From Chytridium lagenaria (lineage: Eukaryota > Chytridiomycota > Chytridiomycetes > Chytridiales > Chytridiaceae), in the NCBI GenBank assembly GCA_025449115.1, contig JAHLKC010000012.1, positions 1 through 64,000 on the forward strand: DNA of 64,000 nucleotides, read 5' to 3'. The notes under the pieces are model-generated. The model was not told where the DNA came from, made no database searches, and saw only the letters and a list, made by a program, of their open reading frames with translations. Of this stretch, positions 32,442 to 43,796 are shown one piece after another. How positions within the stretch are numbered: the stretch's first letter is position 1; the number at the start of each line of letters is the position of its first letter. The translations under genes were made by a program, and so were the position numbers.

Positions 32442-35400
32442 ATGGTCTCGCTGAGTGTCTACCTAGGCCATGTCCTAGTACTTTGGTGGTGCGGTGCAGT
32501 GGTGGAAGCAGGAAAAGGGTGGGTGGTTGCTGCCATATTACAAGCTGAGAACTGAGCCTCAGCTAAATCCTTATGTTCCAATTAAAGAGGCACCGTAAAA
32601 ATGCTTTCATACCCTCTCAATACCAAGGATCCTGCAGCGGATAGATCATCTTACGATGTAGCAGTGCAATCACTTAAACGGGACTTTGATATCGACCTTA
32701 TCATTGAGTTTGTCCCGACAAACCAAGTTACGGATTACTCTGGTCTTCTCACTTCGCTCCTGCGCTACAATAGCTCAGAGTATGATATCTATCAGATTGA
32801 TGTGATATGGCCAGGCGACTTTGGCGAAAAGTTTTTAGATTTGGCCCCCTACATACCAGAGTCCTTGAAGGCAATTCACAATTCTGGAATATACAATGCC
32901 AACAATATTCAAGGAAAACAAGGTTAGTAGTTTTCGACAGTATTCCTCCTTTATCGAACTTACTTAAATTATTTGCTATTGAAAGTCGCGGTACCCTTGT
33001 ATGCCGACTATGGAATTTTGTATTATCGAACGGACCTGCTCCAAAAGTACAATTTCAGTGGACCTCCTGAAACATGGGACGAGATGGAGAAAATGATGGA
33101 AAAGATTGTGCCAGCCGAGAAAAAGACGAACCCCTCTTTCTTTGGTTATGTTGGCCAGCTTAACGGTAAATTAGAGATCCGGCTATTTTAACTCTGTAGC
33201 TTACGAGGGCCTTACATGCAATTTCGTCGAATGGATTGCATCAAACGATGGTGGATATGTTGTCGATCAGTATAACTTATCCGTGACCGTCAACAATCCC
33301 AATGCCATTGACATTGTGCGCAGAATGCAGTCGTGGCTTTCTCCGGTAAAAGGGTACTCACCACTTTCGAGTCTAGTTTACGATGAATCTCTTTCCGAAC
33401 GAATGTGGCTCGCAGGGTATTGTTTATATCCGACTTTCCAGCCACTAACATCATTAAGGAATGCACTATTTCACAGGTATTGGGCATCGGGTGATTATGG
33501 AAGCAAGTATTCCCCCACATTCCCTAAAGATGCACAAGGACAGTCGACTTTTAACGTCGCAAGACTTCCCGGGAAACATCGAAATATCAGTGCAGCGATT
33601 TTGGGAGGGTTTCAACTTGCCGCCAATAAATTTACGCGAGACGTCAATGCAACGGTAAAGTCGATTCAGGCGATGATGACTCCAGAATTTCAAATTCAAA
33701 GAATGAATACATCAAGGGTCATGCCAACGATCTCATCGTTATATAAAGGTTTTTCGTCTTTTAAAAGTCTTTTTTTGTATTAAAATATCAGATCCATTGT
33801 TTTGCGAGATTAAACCCGAGTGCAAGATTTTGGAAACGCTACAAGTTGCCGCGCGTCCTTCTGCTGCGATGTCGCCAAATTATTTGGCAGCGTCTCAAGA
33901 TGTTTATATTAATGTCAATAAGATACTTAGGGGAGATATCACCGCGGAGGAAGGATTGCGAGATTTGTGAGTTTGCAACACTAATTGGCGTCCCCTCTGT
34001 TTCATCTTAAAAATTTAAGTCTGACTTCATGACTTAACTCCAAAAGGTCTATTGCCGTGGCAAAGACGCTTGGGCGGTTTCAAGATCCCGCCACTCTTCT
34101 CGGACCGCCAGGTACATTACCTGTTCTTGCTTTTGTTGTTTTATAATGTAAAAAGCAGAATCTGTACGCTAACCAAAGTTTGACTACCTGACGTGACTTA
34201 TTAATGTCAGAGTTTGTTGACCTCTCTAAGCCCGCTGGCATTGCCTTTATGGTCCTCGCTGGTATCAGCGCTTTTTGACGGCTATTCTATTTATTGTTGT
34301 CATATATTTCCGTACTCACCGAGTCCTTTCCGCCGCTTCCCCGGTCTTCCTCCTCATGATGGTTGCCGGGACCCTCATGGGTCATGCCGCCATATTTGTG
34401 TACACTGGAAGGCCAACAAATTTGAAGTGTATTCTTCAGCCATGGCTTATCGTTGGTGGCTACTCCGTCACCCTTGCCGCTCTGGTCTCTCGAACATGGG
34501 CGAATTTACCAGGTATTCAGGTATAAAGTCGTCCTAAATTTTCTGTGATCATTGACGAAATGGAAATAGAAACACATATTCGATGGTTCAAATCAACAAC
34601 GGGGAGCTCATCAAGGCATGCTGTTACTTGAATGCATTGAATGTCTTTTTGCTTGTTCTTTGGACGTTCTTTACGCCACCCGTGCCTGCGATCGTCCTTC
34701 TCAAAGATTCGCATTTTTGGACGTGTCAAAGCAGAAATGGACAGACGGGATGGACTATTATTGGATTATTATTTGCGTACAATGCGTTGTTGTTAGGCGC
34801 GGCCGTGTTTCTTACCTCAAGAACGAGGAAGGTGCAGGGACCGTTTAATGAGGCGAGGTTTGTAGGGTATGCGGTGTATACGATGGTTCTCGTGGATATT
34901 ATTTTGGTATGGCCCACCTTTCAAAAATATATCTCTCATGATATGTTTTTAGGTTCCTTTAAGCTTCATCGACACCTTTGGAGCAACGTTTCAGTACATC
35001 TTTCGTTGTCTTGCCATAGAACTATCTTGTCTTGCTGTCGCGTACCATTTGTTTGTCCCAAAGATTGTTGCACTCATATGGAACTCTGAAATAGACGAGC
35101 TTGCAGTCAGCACCGCTTACGTTAGGCATGGGTCGTATCCTACCTCTGAGATTGATTCCATGGTGGGCGTGAGGCAGTCATCGGGTGCCCCTGCGGCGCC
35201 GAGTAAGCTGCCACCGGGTATTAAGGGTCATGTACAAGAGAACAATCATACGGTGAGCCTTTTTTATTTTTAATTTATGAACCCTAAAAGTTTCTCACAG
35301 GTCATTGACGGGGAAATTTGCGTCCGTTGGTCGACGGCCAAATGGTGCTTAGGTTTCATATCATGGCGTTCAGCCCGTATCGCAATTATCCCTGCCATGC

Positions 35401-35923
35401 GCATCATGTTTTTGTTCACTCCTCAAGTTGGCAACTCAAATCTTACAGTTAAGGCATCACTCCTCTACCTCTGATCACTGACGCATCATAGCAACCCGAT
35501 AAGGAGGAATTAGGTGTCGCTGTAGAAGTTCGGACGATTGTTTTTGATGAAATCGAGCCTGAGAGTAAAGAAGAATTTGTATTTGAAGCATCGGTGAACG
35601 GTGTGTTTTATCAATTTCAGGTGGGCTCGGCGGTATTGAGAAAGTTCTGGACGGATGCCATTGTGGGGATGGCGACTATTGCTACGAGTAGTAGGGGGAG
35701 TAGAGGGAGTAAAGGGGAAAGTAGGTTGGAGGATTTTTTCCTATCCACCGATGTAGCCTGTTCAAAATGTGGGGCTCCATGTAATATGTATCTGATGATT
35801 TGGGCGAATATACATATATATACTAGCCAAACATTCGTGGTTATCTTTGAGCATATAGGCCCGTCAATACGACTAGGTCGCTTACTTTCTATTATATCGG
35901 ACATGTTCGAACATAATCTTTAA
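32442..35923 (+). CDS. SBP-7TM class C receptor-like protein, copy 3
   Basis: Best-preserved full copy of the family. Twelve exons: 32442-32518, 32588-32922, 32986-33165, 33200-33416, 33459-33748, 33792-33966, 34047-34111, 34211-34520, 34570-34906, 34953-35252, 35301-35447 and 35492-35923. Exon 1 is a signal peptide (MVSLSVYLGHVLVLWW). Exons 2-6 are a periplasmic-binding-protein type II domain (YDIYQIDVIWPGDFGEK; YADYGILYYRTDLLQKY; AYEGLTCNFVEWIAS). Exons 8-10 form the 7TM domain with KCILQPWLIVGGYSVT, FWTCQSRN and FLTSRTRKVQGPFNEARF, matching GABA-B receptors. Exons 11-12 form a PH-like cytoplasmic domain (DGEICVRWSTAKW... NGVFYQFQV...RKFWTDAI) and an extra C-terminal tail ending FEHNL. Two compensating single-base shifts affect exon 8 (T-run near 34274, GGG near 34500). 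Likely senses a small sugar or peptide; that is inference. Confidence 0.92.
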
Positions 35924-36458
35924 TCGTCAATACGGTCTCTGGGTGAGTTTGGCGATATGTTTCGGGCGATTCAAAAACTTCGTAAAGTCTTTTCAACAGG
36001 TCCCTTAAACATTCTTCTCTGATAACTATTTCACCTGCTTGCCTAAAGGAGGCGCTTGGCTCTCATAATCAACGACATGGCCCCAGCTGTTGCTCTTTCC
36101 TCAACTTCAAACAATTGACCAACCATCTCTCACCCTTTGATCAAAGTCATGGATCTTCCACAACCTTACAACCCCTGTTTCCGCCTATATATATAAAGAA
36201 AAACTAACATGGCGGAGCGGCGCAACTTCCGCTTTGAGTGCAGGATACCCCAGATTTACATCCCAGAAAATGGTCAGCACTGATTCCGCGCGTCCATCCT
36301 ATTCGATACTCTCTGGGAAGTGATGACCAAGTGACTTTGATCGATGAGGAAGCAGGTTTTTGGATACTGAGTCAAGTTGTGTTGATTGAAATCTCAACTA
36401 ATCCCCACTCCAGGGAAGCTTTAAACAAGATTGAAAGTTGAATTCACACCGCAAAGGC

Positions 36459-39400
36459 ATGTCTACAAAGATGTTGTCCTTCATTCTGGGACTCAATGTA
36501 CTCCTAGCCTTCATAGGACAGGCGATGTCAGGGGTAAGTTTTTTTATTCAACATTCGCCTTAGTTCTCATTCGTGTTCCATAATATACTAGCACCGTCGT
36601 CAAATACCTCGCCCTCCCTATCAACGAAAACATCACATTGAACGATATCTCCTATCAGCGCACCATTGACCGCCTTAAACGTCTCCACGACATTGATCTC
36701 GTCGTCGACCTCGCGCCAACCCTTTCTGGAACTGATTACGCGGGTCTCTTGGGGAGTCTGATAAAAATCAATTCAAGTGACTATGACATGTACATGATCG
36801 ATGTGGTGTGGCCTGGACAGTATGCCGACAGTTTTTTGGATATCTCGCCTTACGTCAAGGAAGAGGTGAAGAAGGAACATGTGGAGAATATTTATAATGC
36901 AAATAATATTGCGGGGAAGCAGGGTGAGTCTCATCGTCGACGGCATTCTTTCTTTATTTTGGATCCGGCGGGCCTCCTTTATCGATTATTGTATACTTAA
37001 TCCATTTAAACCCTGTATCCATTTTATCAGTCGCCGTCCCCTACTTTGCAGACTACGGAATGCTCTACTACCGCACGGATCTCCTTTTAAAATACAACTT
37101 CACCGGCCCCCCTCAAACCTGGGAGGAAATGGAGACGATGATGTCCATCATCGTTCCCGCCGAACGTCGAACCAACCCCGCATTTCAAGGATACATTGGC
37201 CAATACAACGGTAAGTCACCATCTCTATTTTCTATACATGAAAAAACCCTAATACTTTATATAGCATATGAAGGCCTCACCTGTAACTTTATGGAATGGG
37301 TTTTCTCAGTGGGCGGAGGTACCATCATCGAACCCAACAAGACCGTCTCTGTCAATAATCCTGCCGTCATTGGACGTCCTCACACGTATAAATCATGGCT
37401 CAAACCCCCTAAATCTTACACCCCTCTCACTGGTCTTGTTTACGATGAAACCGCATCCCTGAACACCTGGATTCGCGGGTAAGTAAAACCTCACAAATAC
37501 CTCCTTCTGCATTTGCAATTTCCCATTCTAAACGCCTCATTTTACTTTTTCGCAGAAACGCTTTATTCCTCCGTTCATGGCCCTACGTCAACTCTGTTAC
37601 CGCTGCCGCCGCCAATTTCCCCAAACTTAACAACGCGAGTGCCTTTGCGATGGGGAGACTCCCTGGCGCCAAGGCTGGTCAAAGTGCTTCGGTGTTGGGA
37701 GGGTGGCAACTTGCTGTCAACAAATGGTCTAAGAATCCAGCTGCTGCAGCGATCGCGGTTCAAGCGCTTATTACAAAGGAAGCGCAGATGGAAAGGTTCA
37801 AGGATTTGGGAGTCATGCCGACGGTGGCAAGCTTATATTCAGGTGAGTATTTTCTTTTATTGTTCAAGGGCTCTCGCGTTTACTTTTATGGAGGCAATCA
37901 TCCCTTCTTTTTTTCTAACACATTTTTTACCATCATGTTCAAACTTAAGACCCCGAATTCTGCCGTCTCAATCCGCAATGCAGTCTCTTTGGTTCCCTTC
38001 AAGTCGCGGCCCGCCCTTCTTCCGGCACATCCCCCTACTATCTCGCCGCGTCTGAACAAATCTACCTCCAAATCAACAAAATCCTTCGCGACGAAATCTC
38101 TGTCGTCGACGGCTTAAAAGACCTGTAAGTCACCTGGTGTCATTTCAAACCTGACAAAATTCTAGATCCGTGAACCTCCAAAAAGCCATCAAGACTTATG
38201 TGGAACCCGCCGTGGACTTAGGACCACCAGGTATAAAGCTTCAAATTTCTCTTGCGTTATTAACATATTCCAGTGTTCGTCTCGCACACCTCCCCCGTCG
38301 GTCTCGCATTTCAAGTCACCGCTGGTCTTCTCGCGCTTCTTTCCATCTCCCTCTTTATCATCATCCTCTTGTTCCGCCGTCACAAGCTCCTCCAATCGTC
38401 ATCACCGTTGTTCATGTTGATCATGGTAGTTGGAACGCTTATCGCGCACGGGGCCGTGTTTGCTTACACGGGGGAGCCGAGTGATGCGGCGTGTGTGGTG
38501 CAGCCTTGGTTGGTGGTTTTGGCTTATGGAGTGACGGTTGCGGCCTTGGTAACAAAGAATTGGAGGATCTATAAGATTTTTAGGTAGGGCGGGTTTTTTT
38601 TACGATGTTTTTCGTTTTGCGCGGGCGTTCCCTCCAGTAACCGCCTTTTTAAAAAAAAAACTTTTACGCTCTTTTTCTACTCCATGATTTATTTCGTTCT
38701 GCCACCTCTTAACTTACAACCTTCCCAGAAACAAATACATGACCAAAGTCAACCTCCAAGACACCGAACTCCTTAAAGCCTGTCTCCTCCTCGTCGCCAT
38801 CAACCTCGTTCTCCTCATTGTCTGGACCGTCGTGGACCCACCCAAAAAGGTTCTCATCAAACTCGCCACCTCTCAGTTCCACGGCTGCCAAAGCCGAAGT
38901 TCAACGTTCAATTGGGGGATACTAGGGGGTTTGCTTTCTTACAATTCGCTGTTATTGGGTGTAGGCGTGTTTTTGGCGTATTCGACGAGGAATGTGGAGG
39001 GACCTTTTAATGAAAGCAAGTATATTGGGTATACGATCTATACGATGGTGCTGTTGAATATTATTTTGGTGAGGATAACCCGTTCCCATCATCTTTCCCC
39101 TCTCATTTATTCCTGTATGACATGCTACGTCAAAGCCCCTTGTTAACCGTTTCTTTCTTCTTTCTTTTAGATCCCCTTAAGTTTTATCGAAAGCTTTGGC
39201 CCGCTCTTCCAATACGCCTTCCGCGCCATCGCGATCGAACTCTCCGCCCTAGCCGTTACCCTCAACATGTTCATTCCTAAAATCATCACACTCTTCCAGC
39301 ACAAGGATGACAATGTTGCTCCCGACGTCCTAAAGAAAACCAAGGGTGTTGAATCGTCGACCGGGAAATCCAAGAATATCAGAAACATGATGTCGGATGT

Positions 39401-39882
39401 AAGTATTTATTTATGTTTTATTTTTTTGTTGTTCGTTAATAAAGAAATTTGTAGATGATGGAAGGCGTGGTTTACGTCAGATATGGGAAGACGAAATTTG
39501 CAATGAGCTTGGCGAGTTGGAAGGATATGAATATGGTGCTCATCCCTTCTTCACGTCTCGTTGTTCTCTACCCAACAGAAAAAGAAGTGAGTCCTCCGTG
39601 TCAACTTCCCCACTTCCCCGCTCGTCCTTAACAACCCTCCCTTTTTTCTAGACGAAAACCGACGTCGGCATCTCCTTTGTGATCCGCAGCATCACGATCG
39701 AGGATACGTCCATCGAAGGACAATTTGTGTTCAACGCGGTGTTGAATGGAACGTTCTATGAAATGCAGGTTGCGAATGCAGAGTTGAAGGAGAGGTGGAT
39801 GAAGATGCTTACGGAGATGACAGGGACGAGTGTGACGGGAAGTGTGACTGGGAGTCAGAATGCCGCGACGGCGACGGTGTAG
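36459..39882 (+). CDS. SBP-7TM class C receptor-like protein, copy 4
   Basis: Complete second-subtype receptor. Exons: 36459-36533 (signal peptide MSTKMLSFILGLNVLLAF), 36592-36923, 37031-37210, 37265-37478, 37556-37842, 37950-38124, 38166-38230, 38274-38583, 38729-39068, 39171-39398, 39455-39586 and 39652-39882. SBP domain: YDMYMIDVVWPGQYADS, FADYGMLYYRTDLLLKY, AYEGLTCNFMEW. 7TM: helix 3 CVVQPWLVVLAYG...KNWRIYKIFR, loop 2 FHGCQSRSS, then FLAYSTRNVEGPFNESKYIG, strikingly like the GABA-B receptor segment. Tail: PH-like (GVVYVRYGKTKFAMSLASW; NGTFYEMQVA; KERWMKML) ending TGSQNAATATV. Three one-base anomalies: an extra G at 36531-36534 puts exon 1 out of phase, and a +1/-1 pair at about 37371 and 37388 garbles ten residues before KSWLKPPKSYTP. 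It lies 0.5 kb downstream of copy 3, same strand. Confidence 0.92.
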
Positions 39883-40558
39883 AGGCGGAGGTTTTTTGGG
39901 AAGTGTATAGCGTAAGAAGGAAGGATAGTGTTTACTTGCTTTTCAAAAAAAAAAAGAAGATAATATGTATGGTATGAATGTAATATAAAGGATTGTGATT
40001 TCTGTTTTTGAGAGATTTAAGGTTCTTGAAAGGAACGATGTAAGCAAAAAACGGAATAAGTACTGTCGGCATATATACCAAAGAATTATACATGAATCGC
40101 CGTTGTGCCATGTTGAAAGCAAAAAAAAAAAAAAAAAGGCACTCGACAACAAACAACTTTAGATCTAAAAGGTGTATTTATGCAAAGAAAAACAATACAA
40201 AACACAAAACCATGGGGCGAAAAAGAAATCAACCAAAAAGCCATTAAAGCGCGTCCCTTAACTCGGCGTTAATTTTGGAATACGGGTATAAACACAAAGG
40301 AGGGGACGTCAAATGCCTTACAGAAACGGGGGGGGGGGGGGGAAGGCAGGAGCCTGAACGGGATATACAATTGAGACCAAAAAAAAAAAAAATGGAGAGA
40401 AATAAATCATAGGTATCAGGCCATTCCGCATCTTCAACAACAAAAAAAAGAGGCTCAACTACCCTACCCCAGTAATAATATATAGTCTATCCATCATTAC
40501 TACATCTTCCCCATCCTCTCCCTTTGTCCTTTCCTCTCTAGATGAAAAATCACGTCCC
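39883..40558. other. convergent 3' region with long homopolymers
   Basis: No gene is seen. The region contains A-runs (near 39949 and 40121-40138) and a 15-base G-run at 40328-40342, flanked by an A-run at 40380. These runs are prone to copy-number and base-calling error. Confidence 0.6.
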
Positions 40559-42929
40559 CTACCATCTCCATCTTTCCCCTCCTCCCCATAAGCAAACCCA
40601 TGCTCCCCGTCTCTTCCCCGATACACAAATCCCCCCCTCCAATACTCCCTCAAACCCCCTCTCATTCCCAAAACCCTCCGACGCGGTCCTCAACCGATGC
40701 CCCCCACTCGACGCCGGGTAAGTCACGGTATGCCCCCTCCTCAACACAAAATGCCTTGACGTCGGAAACGGGGGTGGCGTGAAGCTTGGGAATGCCCGTG
40801 CAGGGTGTGGCGAAGTGTTAACGGGAAGGGTTGGAGAGAACGATGATAGGATTGCGCGAGGCGTGGAGAGGGAGAGAGAGTCAAGGAGGGTTTCAAGGGG
40901 TGGGGAAGGTGATCTGTTGCCATTGTTGAGAAAAGGCTTTACCGGGTCGGCATGTTTCTCTGAATCATCCTCTTTCTCCCGTTGAGCATTTTCATCATCA
41001 TCGAAAAGCGCGGATGCCACCATTCTTGAATGCAACGATTCTGTTCCCACAACCGTCACGCGTGTATCGGCCGGTTCAGGCTCATCGCCGATCCAGCTTG
41101 ACGGAAGTGACAAAGGTGGGATAGCATGAAGATGGGCTTTCTCTTCATTGTTTGTCCAAGTTGTGAGAGGTTGATCACCAGGACTTGCGGATAGCGCGGG
41201 AAAAGGGATTTTCTTGCGTTCAATGGTTCCCATCATATGGACAATGTTGGAGGTGAACGGTGCGGGATGATATGGGTGAAATGAGGGAGGTGGGATGAGA
41301 GACATGTCTGAAACAGGTGAGGGCGCTTCTATAGGTCGCGGTTCAGGACGTTGAGGTTTTGTCCAAGAATTATTCACTGTTACAACGGATGGAGGAAACT
41401 GATTGCACCCAAGACGCTGTCGCCATATGCGTGAACGATGGATCTAACCTCAACACAGCAGAATGATTCACCCCGCGATTATTATCCCAATACTCCCTCC
41501 CGGCCATTCTACAACAAATCGCCATCACGATCCTGATTTCCGGATGTACCGCACCCAACGCTGCAGCGCCAAGGTTCTCGACGTCGAGTCTAAAAGTGAA
41601 GCGATCGATGCCGAGGAAGCCGTTGACGGTTGGACAAAGGGTTCCTGCAAAGGGTGCGCGGATGTCGAGATGAGTCAGCCAGTCGTCGAGGGAGAGACGG
41701 ACGAATACTTCTTTTTCAAAGGCGAGGTTGCGGACGAGGATTGTGCCGGAGAGGGTGTGGGTTGGGGAGGGGGGTTCGAGGAGGATGGTGTCGAGGGCGA
41801 CGTTGGCGCCGAGGGAGAAGGAGCTGGTGGTGCCAGCGGTACGGGCGACTATGGTCCATGTGGTTGCTGGCATGCGCTGATGTTGTAATTATATATTAAA
41901 GATAATTAGAGACAGCGCAAAACAATATGGTTAAAGGTTATTAAGATATATATACTTACGGGTGAAGACATGGAAAGTGGAAGAAATGGCACGTCTTTTT
42001 GAAAGTCCTCTCCATCTTCATCGTCATCAAGGTCAAACCTCGACTCTACATCATACACAGGTGATTTCGATATCTCCACTGGCGAGTCTTCTGCCGAGAA
42101 CACGCAAACCTGTTCCAGTCGATGATCAAATGTGATGCTTTTCGGTCCACTTCCGAAATCCGAACCTCTCGGCGTTGCAAGGGAGGACGAGTTAGATTCG
42201 GAAAAGGAGGTAATGAAGGATATAGTGGAGTCTGTTGGGGAGGGCGGACAGCTCCACGCTGTTGAGGATGTTTCTGGGTTAGTGAGGGAGTTGTTGGGAG
42301 GTTGGTGGGGGTGAAGGGAGGCGAGGAGGGAGGCTGCCAGGGCTTCGGCGGGGATAGGGAGAAAAGCTTGAGAAGAGGCGATGAGGGAGGATTTGAGGAT
42401 GGGACGGATGTAGGGACGGGGGTTTGGAGAGACGAGGGATAACGGAGGCGTGGAGCTGGTGGCCATTGGTGGGTTGAGAGGTGGGATGACGAGTTTTGGA
42501 AGAGGTGGGCCATGAGTTGAAGTAAAAGTCGTGTTCCAAAGCTGCAGTGGGTTCAGAGTCCTCATCAGCCGGAAAACCTTCAGCCAGAGCGCTCGAGCTC
42601 ACTGATACTGGTGGTGGCGGCGGCAGCCTCCAAGACATTGTTGAATGAGCCTCAACGGCTTCAGGAAGCATCATGTTTGCTCCAGTCGGTGTGAACGATG
42701 CGTAAGAATCCCACTTATGCCCATACTGCATATCACCATTCTCGCTTTCCTCTACACCGTCAAGCGTAGCCGTGTCCATGTGTCCAGCCGTTGTAGTCTC
42801 CTCCGAGGCGCCAGGTGATGCAACGTTGACGGCGTTTGAATCATCATGGTTCACAAATGACATGTTATTTTGGTGCAAGGAATCGGACTTCTGAAATGCT
42901 GTCACCGATTGCGGATTCAACGCCATCAC
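40559..42929 (-). CDS. PP1 glycogen-targeting regulatory subunit (CBM21 domain)
   Basis: Regulatory subunit that brings protein phosphatase 1 to glycogen (yeast GAC1/PIG1, animal PPP1R3 type). The start MMALNPQSVTAFQ opens a ~180-residue disordered acidic region. A PP1-docking RVxF-like motif occurs in KSITFDHRLEQVCVF followed by SAEDSPVEI, the usual spacing ahead of CBM21. After an intron near 41880-41960, the CBM21 domain reads NVALDTILLEPP, GTILVRNLAFEKEVFVRLSL, DDWLTHLDIRAPF, IDRFTFRLDV and CCRMAGREYWDNNRGVNH; the last is the diagnostic glycogen-binding end of the domain. A long Pro/Ser-rich tail follows to 40559. A frame switch in the Ser/Pro-rich part near 42540 divides the N-terminal region as read. 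Acts in glycogen synthase activation, which in chytrids would support spore reserves (inference). Confidence 0.88.
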
Positions 42930-43796
42930 TGCCAGACTCTCAAGCGGTGCGGGTGAGATGGCAGGTTGGGCAATGACGGTTAAATGAAAGCCAACAGCAA
43001 GCTTTTGCTTATATCAAACTGCACACTGTTACTGCTTTGCCCCCCCAAAGAACAGAAATTTATGCAAACTCCGCGGCTTGCCCTGCTCGTTCTCGATAAG
43101 GGGGACTCACACGACCGCGTTCTGAGTTTCAACTTTAGAGTGTCACCGCTTCCAGTGTTGGTGTATTGCGTAGGAGTGTGTGTGAGGGAGAGGCCTTTCC
43201 GTCAGAGATGGATTGCAATGCACCAGGAATGACGGCCCTCTCTATTTTTTGTCCGTCGCAATAATGTCGCTTGCTTGTTTTTGCAGATCCTTTTTTTTAA
43301 ACTCAAATTTTTTTAATCCAATTGAAATGAGACAACCTAGCGGAGTTGATCAACTTCAATGAGAAAAGCTCACGCGACCACTATTATCACTCTCAGTGCA
43401 CCGCCGTTGTTTTATTGATTTTAGATTTTTGGTTTTTCGTCTTTTGACGTGTTAACCAGCGTCTCTTTTAGAGCTTTATTCATATATTATCGATGGAATG
43501 ATGCGAGACACAAGTCAATCATAACAGAAAAGATGGAGAGAAATGTTAGGAGGTGAGAGTGAGCTAGGATTATCATTTATGATTCCACGCGTGCGTGTAA
43601 AAAAGGGAATGAATGCGGGATGGATGATGGATGTGATTGATGCAGGTAGGTAGACGCCCATCAAGAAGGTTGTTGGTTGCAAGTCAGTCAGTCCTCTTTC
43701 TCAAGCACCTCTTCTTTGTGTTACCTTTGTTTATTTTATAATTATTTTAATAGATTTTATTTTATTTATTATTTTTTTATTTATTTTCTCGTGTGA
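42930..43796. other. divergent intergenic region
   Basis: Probable bidirectional promoter between the PP1 subunit (minus) and the PP2A subunit (plus). It contains an AT-rich run at 43735-43795 just before the plus-strand ATG, and several TTGATCAA/TTGATTTT stretches. No gene recognised. Confidence 0.45.

Noticed and set aside
32588..33966. Bacterial contamination as the source of the SBP sequence
   Set aside because: The domain is split by spliceosomal introns at conserved positions and continues into eukaryotic 7TM exons.
36459..39882. Programmed ribosomal frameshifting as an explanation for the frame breaks
   Set aside because: Breaks occur at different places in different genes, mostly in short homopolymers, and lack a shared slippery site or downstream structure.
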